Positions 1 to 6,422 of a DNA stretch of 7,441 bases are shown piece by piece. The stretch lies in contig WLME01000054.1 of assembly GCA_009700365.1 (NCBI GenBank), positions 1 through 7,441 of the forward strand, given 5' to 3'. The stretch's first letter is position 1. The number at the start of each line of letters is the position of its first letter. Under the pieces are notes generated by a model. That model saw only the letters and a program-made list of their open reading frames with translations. It was not told where the DNA came from and did no database searches. A program made the translations under genes and the position numbers. The DNA is from Actinomycetota bacterium. GTDB lineage: Bacteria; Actinomycetota; Actinomycetes; Nanopelagicales; Nanopelagicaceae.

Positions 1-53
1 CCTAGTGCGAGTGCGTGTTCGCGACCACCGCTTCCGACTAGGAGGATTTTCAT
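1..53 (-). CDS. purD: phosphoribosylamine--glycine ligase (GAR synthetase), N-terminus only
   Basis: Only the first 17 codons are in the window; the gene runs off the left edge. The reading begins MKILLVGSGGREHALAL, the typical PurD N-terminus with the glycine-rich GSGGREHAL motif that opens the first nucleotide-binding-like domain. PurD joins glycine to phosphoribosylamine using ATP in the second step of de novo purine synthesis, in the cytosol. The ATG lies 3 nt after the purA stop codon. An AAGGA sequence inside the end of purA, about 13 nt upstream, is the only ribosome-binding candidate, so translation is probably coupled to purA. The identification rests on a short but highly characteristic peptide. 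Confidence 0.9.
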   Translation of the reverse strand, partial: MKILLVGSGGREHALAL

Positions 54-56
54 GGC

Positions 57-1340
57 TTAGATGAAATCCTTGACGACAATTGTCTGTGTGCGCCCGGGCC
101 CAACGCCAATGGCGCTCATCGGAGCACCTGAAATCTTTTCAAGGAATGTGATGTAGTCCTGGGCATTCTTTGGAAGATCACTGAGTTTCTTTGCACCAGA
201 GATATCTTCTTTCCAACCAGGGAGATATTCGTAAATTGGCTTTGCGTGGTGGAAATCAGATTGTGAAGCTGGAAGTTCTTCAACGCGCTTTCCATCAATT
301 TCGTAAGCAACGCATACTGGAATCTGATCCCAGCCAGTTAATACATCAAGTTTTGTGAGGAAGAAATCAGTGAGGCCATTAACTCGAACTGCATAGCGTG
401 CAATAGGTGCGTCATACCAGCCACAACGTCGTGCGCGCCCTGTGGTTACTCCAACCTCGCCACCGATAGTGCGCAACTTTTCGCCATCTTCATCAAAGAG
501 CTCGGTTGGAAAAGGTCCAGAACCCACGCGAGTTGTGTATGCCTTCACGATACCGATGACGCGATCAATCTTTGTTGGACCGATTCCAGATCCAGTACAT
601 GCGCCACCAGCGGTTGGATTAGATGATGTAACAAATGGGTAAGTGCCATGATCTACATCGAGAAGAGTTCCTTGCGAACCTTCGAGCAGAACACGCTTTC
701 CTGCTTTGAGAGCGTTATCGAGCAGAAGCACAGTATCTGCCACGTATGGGCGCAAAATCTCTGCGTAACGCAGGTATTCCTCGAGGACATCTTCTACTTC
801 AATATCCTTACGGTTAAAGACCTTGATAAGTACTTGGTTCTTATCGCGTAGTGCGCCTTCAATTTTCTGACGCAAGATGGATGGATCAAAGAGATCTTGT
901 ACGCGGATACCGATGCGATTGATCTTATCTGCATAGGCAGGACCAATTCCGCGACCAGTTGTTCCGATCTTAGATTTACCTAAGAAGCGTTCAGAAACTT
1001 TATCGATTGTGCGGTGATACGGCGTAATTAAATGCGCATTAGTTGAAATGACTAGCTTGCTGCAATCAATTCCGCGTTCTGTTAAACCCTTAATTTCTTC
1101 AAGCAGAACACCTGGATCGATTACAACTCCATTTGCAATAACAGGAATTACATTTGGAGAAAGAATGCCTGACGGGAGCAAGTGCAACGCGTACTTCTGA
1201 TCGCCAATAACAACAGTATGTCCGGCGTTGTTGCCACCTTGATAGCGCACAACGTAATCAACGCGATCGCCCAACAAATCGGTAGCTTTACCCTTGCCTT
1301 CGTCGCCCCACTGAGCTCCTAGAAGTACTAATGCAGGCAT
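57..1340 (-). CDS. purA: adenylosuccinate synthetase
   Basis: A complete 427-residue protein, the usual length for bacterial PurA. It condenses IMP with aspartate using GTP to form adenylosuccinate, the first committed step to AMP. Visible motifs in order: GDEGKGK at 12-18 (GTP P-loop, with catalytic Asp13), NNAGHT at 37-42 (catalytic His41), GTTGRGIGPAY at 126-136 (IMP binding), LEGSQGTLLD at 219-228, TTGRARR at 299-305 (Asp/IMP-binding loop) and TKLDVL at 329-334 (guanine specificity). No key residue is missing. The ATG is preceded by GGAGAGG with an 8-nt spacer, supporting this start. It lies 28 nt downstream of fba and 3 nt upstream of purD, so the three genes form one minus-strand operon without an obvious internal promoter. 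Confidence 0.97.
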   Translation of the reverse strand: MPALVLLGAQWGDEGKGKATDLLGDRVDYVVRYQGGNNAGHTVVIGDQKYALHLLPSGILSPNVIPVIANGVVIDPGVLLEEIKGLTERGIDCSKLVISTNAHLITPYHRTIDKVSERFLGKSKIGTTGRGIGPAYADKINRIGIRVQDLFDPSILRQKIEGALRDKNQVLIKVFNRKDIEVEDVLEEYLRYAEILRPYVADTVLLLDNALKAGKRVLLEGSQGTLLDVDHGTYPFVTSSNPTAGGACTGSGIGPTKIDRVIGIVKAYTTRVGSGPFPTELFDEDGEKLRTIGGEVGVTTGRARRCGWYDAPIARYAVRVNGLTDFFLTKLDVLTGWDQIPVCVAYEIDGKRVEELPASQSDFHHAKPIYEYLPGWKEDISGAKKLSDLPKNAQDYITFLEKISGAPMSAIGVGPGRTQTIVVKDFI

Positions 1341-1368
1341 GGATAAAGCCTCTCCGACTCGTCGTTAA

Positions 1369-2403
1369 TTACTTAAGAAGTGATGTACCGGTTGAACGAA
1401 GATCTTCGCAAGCAACGCCAACTCGTGCAGCGATTCCTGCTTCGGCAACCTTGCCCCAAGCACGTGGATCGTAAACTTTCTTACTTCCGACTTCGCCATC
1501 AATCTTGAGAACGCCGTCGTAATTCTTCAGCATGTAATCGACAACTGGGCGGGTAAATGCGTACTGAGTATCTGTATCGATATTCATTTTGATGACGCCG
1601 TAATCAAGAGATTCACGGATTTCTGAGAGAAGCGAGCCAGAACCGCCGTGGAAAACGAGATCCATTGGCTTGCTTCCCGCTGGAAGACCTAGCTTTGCAG
1701 ATACTGCATCTTGCAAAGTCTTAAGAATTTTTGGCTGAAGAACAACGTTTCCTGGCTTGTAAACACCGTGAACGTTGCCGAATGTTGCAGCAACCATGTA
1801 GCGAGCTTTTGCATCGGTACCAAGTGTTTCAATAGTTAGGAGTGCATCTTCCGGTGTTGAGTAAAGCTTTGCATCATGTTTTGCCTCGATGCCATCTTCT
1901 TCTCCACCAACGACTCCGATTTCAATTTCAAGAACAGTGTGAGCTGCAACTGACTTGTCGAGAAGTTCGCGTGCAACCTTCATATTTTCTGGCATATCAA
2001 CCGCTGATCCATCCCACATGTGTGAGTTGAATAGTGGCTGCTTTCCATCTTTAACGCGCTGTGCACCAATTTCAAGAAGTGGACGCATAAATCCGTCGAG
2101 CTTTTCCTTTGGGCAATGATCGGTGTGAAGTCCGATATTTACGTTGTAATTCTTTGCAACAACGTGTGCAAATTCTGCAAGCGCAACTGCGCCATCAACC
2201 ATCTGCTTTACTGTGGAACCTGATGCGTATTCAGCCCCGCCCCAAGAAAATTGAATGATTCCATCTGATTCTGCTTCGGCGAATCCACGTATTGCACCAA
2301 TAAGTGTTTGTGATGATGAAACGTTGATTGCTGGGTATGCAAAAGATCCCGCCTTAGCGCGATCCAACATTGCTGCATAAACTTCAGGGGTTGCTATTGG
2401 CAT
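1369..2403 (-). CDS. fba: class II fructose-1,6-bisphosphate aldolase
   Basis: A 344-residue zinc-dependent aldolase that reversibly cleaves fructose 1,6-bisphosphate into dihydroxyacetone phosphate and glyceraldehyde 3-phosphate. Class II marks are LHTDHCPK at 92-99 (catalytic Asp95, zinc ligand His96), NSHMWDGS at 126-133, the acidic EIEIGVVGGEEDG stretch at 159-171, FGNVHGVYKPG at 208-218 (zinc His212), FHGGSGS at 251-257 (zinc His252) and NIDTDTQ at 274-280 (phosphate binding). I chose the ATG at 2403 rather than the in-frame TTG at 2415. The protein then starts MPIATPEVY as in actinobacterial homologues, and GGGAG sits 5 nt upstream, overlapping the TTG-extended reading. It is the first gene of the fba-purA-purD operon. 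Confidence 0.96.
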   Translation of the reverse strand: MPIATPEVYAAMLDRAKAGSFAYPAINVSSSQTLIGAIRGFAEAESDGIIQFSWGGAEYASGSTVKQMVDGAVALAEFAHVVAKNYNVNIGLHTDHCPKEKLDGFMRPLLEIGAQRVKDGKQPLFNSHMWDGSAVDMPENMKVARELLDKSVAAHTVLEIEIGVVGGEEDGIEAKHDAKLYSTPEDALLTIETLGTDAKARYMVAATFGNVHGVYKPGNVVLQPKILKTLQDAVSAKLGLPAGSKPMDLVFHGGSGSLLSEIRESLDYGVIKMNIDTDTQYAFTRPVVDYMLKNYDGVLKIDGEVGSKKVYDPRAWGKVAEAGIAARVGVACEDLRSTGTSLLK

Positions 2404-2457
2404 TGTGACTCCCAAATCAGTGGCTAGAACTGGTGTAAACGCTCTGACGCACCATTG

Positions 2458-2486
2458 GGTCTAAGTGAGGCTTACGCCTAATCCAA
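2458..2486 (-). promoter_or_regulatory. possible fba operon promoter (weak)
   Basis: On the minus strand TTGGAT (2486-2481) is followed after 17 nt by TAGACC (2463-2458). The -35 is reasonable and the spacing is right, but the -10 matches TATAAT poorly. A start near 2451 would give a leader of about 48 nt before the fba ATG and its GGGAG ribosome site. It lies just downstream of the 2494-2533 stem-loop, so a new transcript could start after that hairpin. Tentative. Confidence 0.25.
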
Positions 2487-2493
2487 CCACCTA

Positions 2494-2533
2494 CCCCTGC
2501 GTATGAAAAATCGGCACACTCAATACGCAGGGG
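2494..2533. repeat. perfect 11-bp inverted repeat (stem-loop), possible terminator
   Basis: CCCCTGCGTAT (2494-2504) is repeated exactly in inverted orientation as ATACGCAGGGG (2523-2533), with an 18-nt loop that contains an A5/T5 run. The GC-rich base would be stable in RNA. It lies 18 nt beyond the stop codon of the 33-codon small ORF and just upstream of the possible fba promoter, so it could end that transcript. Neither strand has a T-run after the stem, so it is not a canonical intrinsic terminator. A regulatory RNA structure or a protein-binding site are alternatives. Confidence 0.6.
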
Positions 2534-2551
2534 ATTCGGGGCCTTTTGAGG

Positions 2552-2653
2552 CTACGGGTGAAGGATTTTCTGCATGAACGCTATGAGGCCAGCCAGAAGG
2601 GCCGGGCTGCTAAGAACTTTCAGGAAGATCGCAATAAAAGCTGAGATTGTCAT
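2552..2653 (-). CDS. small hydrophobic protein, 33 aa (putative single-pass membrane peptide)
   Basis: A 33-codon ORF from ATG to TAG, too short for standard ORF calling. The ribosome binding site is excellent: AAAGGAG, then AAAA, then ATG. The product starts MTISAFIAIFLKVLSSPALL and continues AGLIAFMQKILHP: nearly all hydrophobic except Lys12, Gln28, Lys29 and His32, with a central Pro17, so a single membrane segment is likely. Its pattern (hydrophobic N-terminus, central Pro, then a Leu-Ala-Gly-type stretch) resembles, from memory, the Ldr/Fst type I toxin peptides and also the first helix of UlaA-type PTS permeases. Neither is established. A possible AATAAT -10 lies at 2701-2696, about 43 nt upstream. 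A perfect stem-loop follows downstream. Function unknown; the ORF could still be chance. Confidence 0.5.
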   Translation of the reverse strand: MTISAFIAIFLKVLSSPALLAGLIAFMQKILHP

Positions 2654-2780
2654 TTTTCTCCTTTCTTGAATTAGAAAATGGGTACGAGGGTGCGAATTAT
2701 TGGCATTCCCTGTTCTCAAGAAATGAGTAGCTGCACTCCTTGTTGATAAGTAATCCCTTTTAAATACGACTCTTCGGCTG

Positions 2781-2793
2781 TAACCTCGCTTGC
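2781..2793 (+). promoter_or_regulatory. probable leaderless promoter of acs (-10 TAACCT)
   Basis: TAACCT (2781-2786) fits the actinobacterial -10 pattern TAnnnT and is followed by 7 nt before the acs ATG at 2794. This is the spacing expected when transcription starts at the start codon. No Shine-Dalgarno-like sequence precedes the ATG, in contrast to fba, purA, tlpA and cvpA. A TTGATA at 2743-2748 is too far away to serve as its -35, and no good -35 is seen. Confidence 0.5.
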
Positions 2794-4752
2794 ATGGTTA
2801 ACGACTCAATTGAAAATCTGTCGACCGAAGATCGAACTTTTTCACCGACTCCTGAATTCACAGCGCAAGCGAATGCACAAGCAGATTTATACCTAGAGGC
2901 CGAGAAAGATCGCCTTGCATTTTGGGATCAGCAGGCGCGTGCGCTGGTCTGGGAAAAAGATTGGGAAAAAACACTTCAATGGGAGTCCCCATATGCTCGA
3001 TGGTTTGTTGGCGGAAAACTCAATGCAACAGTTTCGGCTCTTGATCGCCATGTCGCTGAAGGTCATGGCGGGCGCATAGCTTTTCATTTTGAAGGCGAGC
3101 CGGGAGATACACGCACAATTTCTTACGCGCAACTTCTTACTGAGGTGAGCAAAGCCGCACATGCACTTACTGCAATTGGAATTAAGTCTGGTGACCGAAT
3201 TGCGATTTACATGCCGCTCATTCCTGAGGCAGTGATCGCAATGCTTGCATGTGCTCGAATCGGCGCAATTCACTCCGTCGTCTTCGGTGGTTTTTCTGCA
3301 GATGCACTTCTGTCCCGAATTCAAGATGCAGATGCCAAATTAGTCATCACCGCAGATGGCGGATTTAGAAAAGGTGCGGCATTTGCTCTTAAGCCTGCAG
3401 TGGACGATGCTCTCAAGGGAGATACGCATGTAGAAAAGGTGCTCGTTGTACAGCGCACTGGACAGGAAACTGCATGGGTTGAAGGGCGCGATCTGTGGTG
3501 GCATGAACTAGTAAATCCACAACCTTCGACACATACCCCAGAATTTTTCGATAGCGAGCATCCGCTATTTATTTTGTATACATCTGGTACCACTGCAAAA
3601 CCAAAGGGAATTTTTCACACGACAGGTGGGTATCTAACACAGGTCGCATATACGCATAAGGTCGTCTTTGATATCAAACCTCGCACCGATGTTTATTGGT
3701 GCACCGCTGATGTTGGCTGGATTACCGGTCACTCATACATGGTTTACGGTCCGCTCATCAATGGTGCTACACAAGTTATTTATGAAGGCACGCCAGATAC
3801 TCCTCACAAAGGGAGAATGTTTGAGATCATTGAAAAGTACGGTGTCACAATTTTGTACACGGCTCCTACTTTGATTCGAACCTGGATGAAATGGGGAGAC
3901 GAGTTCCCAAATAAATTCAATCTCTCAACTCTGCGATTACTTGGGTCGGTAGGCGAACCGATTAACCCAGAAGCATGGATCTGGTATCGCCAAGTTATTG
4001 GTGGAGGTAATTGCCCAATCGTCGACACTTGGTGGCAAACCGAAACTGGTGCAATCATGATTTCACCACTTCCTGGCGTAACAGCAACAAAACCTGGTTC
4101 TGCAATGAAGGCACTTCCCGGAATCAGCGCAAAAGTTGTCGACGATAAAGCAGTGCCCGTCCCAAATGGACATGGTGGATTTTTGATTCTTGATCAGCCA
4201 TGGCCATCTATGTTGCGCGGTATATGGGGAGAAGACGAAAGATATAAAGAGACCTACTGGTCTCGTTTTCCTGGAATCTACTTTGCCGGTGACGGAGCAA
4301 AACTCGACGAAGATGGCGCAATCTGGTTACTTGGCCGAGTGGACGATGTCATGAATGTTTCGGGTCACCGTATCTCAACTACTGAAGTGGAATCCGCACT
4401 TGTCTCTCATGAAGCAGTAGCAGAAGCAGCTGTTGTTGGTGCCGCAGATCCATTAACAGGGCAAGGAATCGTCGCATTCGTGATTCTGCGTGCAGGTATC
4501 GAACATGCGAGTGGAGATGTTCTGATCAAGGAGCTGCGCGATCACGTTGCAAAGGAAATCGGAGCAATCGCAAAGCCACGCCAAATAATGGTGGTAAATG
4601 AGTTACCTAAGACTCGTAGTGGAAAAATTATGCGCCGACTTCTGAAGGATGTTGCTGAAAATCGAGCAGTAGGAGACGCAACTACGCTGGCTGACCCAAA
4701 TGTTATGAAGTTGATTTCAGAAGGATTGAAATCATCTAAAGACGAGGATTAG
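2794..4752 (+). CDS. acs: acetyl-CoA synthetase (AMP-forming acetate--CoA ligase)
   Basis: A complete 652-residue enzyme, the normal Acs length. It activates acetate with ATP to acetyl-AMP and transfers the acetyl group to CoA. Domains in order: N-terminal Acs-type segment (about 28-85), large AMP-binding domain (about 95-510) and small C-terminal domain (about 515-625). Motifs: YTSGTTAKPKG at 262-272 (phosphate loop), DTWWQTETG at 411-419 (the Trp pair includes the residue that limits the pocket to acetate), YFAGDGA at 496-502, GRVDDVMNVSGHR at 514-526 (hinge and CoA side) and PKTRSGK at 605-611. Lys611 is the catalytic lysine acetylated in many homologues. The phosphate loop has Ala268 where many Acs have Gly. 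The ATG has no ribosome site but a -10 box 7 nt upstream. The 3' end overlaps the convergent cvpA by 17 bp. Confidence 0.97.
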   Translation: MVNDSIENLSTEDRTFSPTPEFTAQANAQADLYLEAEKDRLAFWDQQARALVWEKDWEKTLQWESPYARWFVGGKLNATVSALDRHVAEGHGGRIAFHFEGEPGDTRTISYAQLLTEVSKAAHALTAIGIKSGDRIAIYMPLIPEAVIAMLACARIGAIHSVVFGGFSADALLSRIQDADAKLVITADGGFRKGAAFALKPAVDDALKGDTHVEKVLVVQRTGQETAWVEGRDLWWHELVNPQPSTHTPEFFDSEHPLFILYTSGTTAKPKGIFHTTGGYLTQVAYTHKVVFDIKPRTDVYWCTADVGWITGHSYMVYGPLINGATQVIYEGTPDTPHKGRMFEIIEKYGVTILYTAPTLIRTWMKWGDEFPNKFNLSTLRLLGSVGEPINPEAWIWYRQVIGGGNCPIVDTWWQTETGAIMISPLPGVTATKPGSAMKALPGISAKVVDDKAVPVPNGHGGFLILDQPWPSMLRGIWGEDERYKETYWSRFPGIYFAGDGAKLDEDGAIWLLGRVDDVMNVSGHRISTTEVESALVSHEAVAEAAVVGAADPLTGQGIVAFVILRAGIEHASGDVLIKELRDHVAKEIGAIAKPRQIMVVNELPKTRSGKIMRRLLKDVAENRAVGDATTLADPNVMKLISEGLKSSKDED

Positions 4753-5206
4753 AGAGCGCTTTTTCCACTCGCTGGCGGATATCAATAATTATTGATGGGG
4801 CTTGCTTATTAATCTCAAGGTAGACCTTGCTCTCGGACACTGCGTTCTGCCCCGCTGCCCATGGAGCCCACAACATAATTGTTGCAACCACATAAAAAAG
4901 TAAAACGTATTTCCCAACTTCTAAAATTGCACCAAGAGCTGAGTCAATAAAACGCAGTGGGCCACGAATGAGAGTAACTTTCAGCGCTTTTGCAGATTGA
5001 GTTCCGACCCAGGCCGCTGCATAAGCTCCGCCGATGATTGCGACAATCAACCAACCACTCTGGTCATACTTCACGACCAGATACATTGCTGCGACTCCGC
5101 CGACAATAAAGAAAGCAGTTCGAAGAACGGTGGTAACTAAGCCGTTTTTATATCCATTAAATAGGGCGCCTAATGCCACGACAATAAAAATTAGATCAAA
5201 AATCAT
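4736..5206 (-). CDS. CvpA-family membrane protein, protease-less MarP-like
   Basis: A 156-residue membrane protein with about four predicted helices (roughly 2-16, 27-45, 51-68 and 97-115). CvpA-family marks are the NGYKNGLV turn after helix 1 (17-24), the basic LIRGPLRFIDSALGAILE stretch before helix 4 (79-96) and the ESKVYLEINKQAP tail (125-137). In actinobacteria this position next to tlpA and nth is usually held by MarP, a CvpA-like membrane anchor fused to an extracytoplasmic serine protease. Here the protein stops right after the CvpA part and no GNSG protease motif exists. The ATG overlaps the tlpA stop (ATGA) with GGGAG 4 nt upstream, so it is coupled to tlpA. Its last codons overlap the acs 3' end. 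The family match is good; the exact role is unknown. Confidence 0.8.
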   Translation of the reverse strand: MIFDLIFIVVALGALFNGYKNGLVTTVLRTAFFIVGGVAAMYLVVKYDQSGWLIVAIIGGAYAAAWVGTQSAKALKVTLIRGPLRFIDSALGAILEVGKYVLLFYVVATIMLWAPWAAGQNAVSESKVYLEINKQAPSIIIDIRQRVEKALSNPRL

Positions 5207-5727
5207 TTGACTCCCAAATATTTGATTACAGCTAATTGAATTTCTTCTGGCGAACGAAAAGGCCCATATTTCTTATGAACTACCTTCCCAGATTCATCAA
5301 CAAACCAAGTCACAGGCACGCCCATTCCGAATTTTTCTCTCGTGCTGCCATCTTTGTCATAGAGAATCGGCCAGGTGATGCCACGACTTTCAACAAATTT
5401 TCGAGCAACAAGTGGGCTCTTCTCCTCAACATCTACGCCGATTACTTGAACACGTCCGCCGTTAATCGCAATGAAGTGAGCAAAGTGCGGGAGTTCTTGC
5501 TTGCAAGGTTGGCACCAGGATCCCCATACGTTGATAAGGGCTGGTCCGATTATTGAATCCAGGGCCACTCCAGCAGAGCCGTCAAGGCAATCGAGTGTAG
5601 TTCCGGAGGCACCTTTAACCTTTATGGAATCACAGCTAACAACTTCGCCTTTTACTGGAATTGGTTCCGTTGCAGAACATGCGGTGAGAGAGATGAGAAA
5701 AAAGGTAAATAAAAATATCTTTTTCAC
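5203..5727 (-). CDS. TlpA/ResA-like thioredoxin-fold lipoprotein
   Basis: A 174-residue extracytoplasmic thiol-disulfide oxidoreductase. The N-terminus MKKIFLFTFFLISLTACS is a lipoprotein signal peptide with lipobox LTAC, so Cys17 should be lipidated and anchor the protein outside the membrane. The thioredoxin domain (about 45-172) carries WCQPC at 71-75 (Cys72, Cys75) and the cis-Pro loop GVPVT at 136-140. A second cysteine pair, Cys32 and Cys47, precedes the domain. Family members reduce disulfides, for example in cytochrome c maturation; no Ccd/Res partner lies in this window, so the substrate is unknown. The start is GTG, overlapping the nth stop as GTGA, with AAGGA 6 nt upstream. It is the middle gene of nth-tlpA-cvpA. 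Confidence 0.9.
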   Translation of the reverse strand: MKKIFLFTFFLISLTACSATEPIPVKGEVVSCDSIKVKGASGTTLDCLDGSAGVALDSIIGPALINVWGSWCQPCKQELPHFAHFIAINGGRVQVIGVDVEEKSPLVARKFVESRGITWPILYDKDGSTREKFGMGVPVTWFVDESGKVVHKKYGPFRSPEEIQLAVIKYLGVK

Positions 5728-6422
5728 CGGAAATCCTTATCTGTCTTCACTAAAAGTTTTGCTTTCTCTTTATCCATCTCACCAATTCCTACGGATGGAC
5801 ACATCTTTGCAATGGGGCATGCGCCACATGCAGGTTTGCGAGAATGACAGATTCGACGTCCATGCCAGATCATTCTTTGCGACAGATTCGTCCATTCTTT
5901 TTGAGGAATGAGTGCGCCCACTTCGTGTTCCACCTTTACTGGATCCATCGAAGTAGTCCATCCAAATCGACGAGAGAGTCTCCCAAAATGTGTATCTACT
6001 GTGATTCCTGGGATATCAAATGCATGTCCCAGAACTACGTTGGCAGTTTTTCGACCAACCCCAGGAAGAGTTACCAACTCATCGAGAGATGAAGGAACTT
6101 CCCCATCAAAGTCTTCAACCAACTTAGTACCAAGCCCTTTCAGGTGGCGCGCTTTTGCATGATAGAAGCCTGCCGAGAAAATGAAATCTTCAATCTCTGC
6201 AAGAGGAGCCTTGGCATAATCTTTAGCCTTCTTATACTTCTTAAATAGAGCCGGCGTAATAGTGTTAACTCTCTTATCTGTGCACTGCGCTGAAAGTATT
6301 ACAGCCACGATCAGCTCGAGCGGATTCTTAAAATCTAATTCGCAGCGAATTTCTGGGTAGGTCTTGGTCAATATTCGATAGATGGCGCGGGCCTCTCTTC
6401 GGGTTTCGCTATCGACGACCAT
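5724..6422 (-). CDS. nth: endonuclease III (DNA glycosylase/AP lyase)
   Basis: A 232-residue base-excision repair enzyme that removes oxidised pyrimidines and cuts the abasic site. The helix-hairpin-helix motif LPGVGRKTANVVL at 119-131 holds the catalytic Lys125, and VDTH at 142-145 holds the catalytic Asp143. The C-terminal 4Fe-4S loop has the exact C-X6-C-X2-C-X5-C spacing (Cys192, 199, 202, 208). All catalytic and cluster residues are present, so it should be active. The ATG at 6422 has no Shine-Dalgarno sequence. A TAGTTT -10-like box lies 6 nt upstream, suggesting a leaderless mRNA. It is first in the operon with tlpA and cvpA, and is divergent from crp by 17 bp, as in other actinobacteria. 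Confidence 0.96.
   Translation of the reverse strand: MVVDSETRREARAIYRILTKTYPEIRCELDFKNPLELIVAVILSAQCTDKRVNTITPALFKKYKKAKDYAKAPLAEIEDFIFSAGFYHAKARHLKGLGTKLVEDFDGEVPSSLDELVTLPGVGRKTANVVLGHAFDIPGITVDTHFGRLSRRFGWTTSMDPVKVEHEVGALIPQKEWTNLSQRMIWHGRRICHSRKPACGACPIAKMCPSVGIGEMDKEKAKLLVKTDKDFR

Larger units (their letters stand above)
2404..2793. other. 390-bp divergent intergenic region between fba and acs
   Basis: No recognised gene family lies here. From left to right it contains the fba leader and a weak possible fba promoter (2458-2486), a perfect 11-bp stem-loop (2494-2533), a 33-codon minus-strand small ORF with a strong ribosome binding site (2552-2653), about 130 bp of AT-richer sequence with short palindromes such as TTCTCAAGAA (2713-2722) and GAGT-N6-ACTC (2725-2738), and a probable leaderless acs promoter (2781-2793). 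In an otherwise very compact window this gap is conspicuously long. Confidence 0.8.

Noticed and set aside
2431..2454. TGGTG-N14-CACCA inverted repeat upstream of fba as a Crp operator
   Set aside because: The spacing does not fit TGTGA-N6-TCACA, and 5-bp arms this far apart are expected by chance.
2574..2669. Plus-strand 31-codon frame opposite the small hydrophobic ORF, as a real gene
   Set aside because: Its ribosome site is weaker and more distant, and the peptide looks like an antisense shadow. It is kept only as context in a finding.
2662..2722. Short palindromes TTTCT-N6-AGAAA (2662-2677) and TTCTCAAGAA (2713-2722) as operators
   Set aside because: The first overlaps the ribosome site of the small ORF and both are short AT-rich patterns. 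They match no known regulator well enough to claim.
2893..3324. 143-codon minus-strand open frame inside acs
   Set aside because: It is antisense to a well-conserved part of acs and its translation is Cys/Ser/Arg-rich with no domain or ribosome site. It is a shadow of acs.
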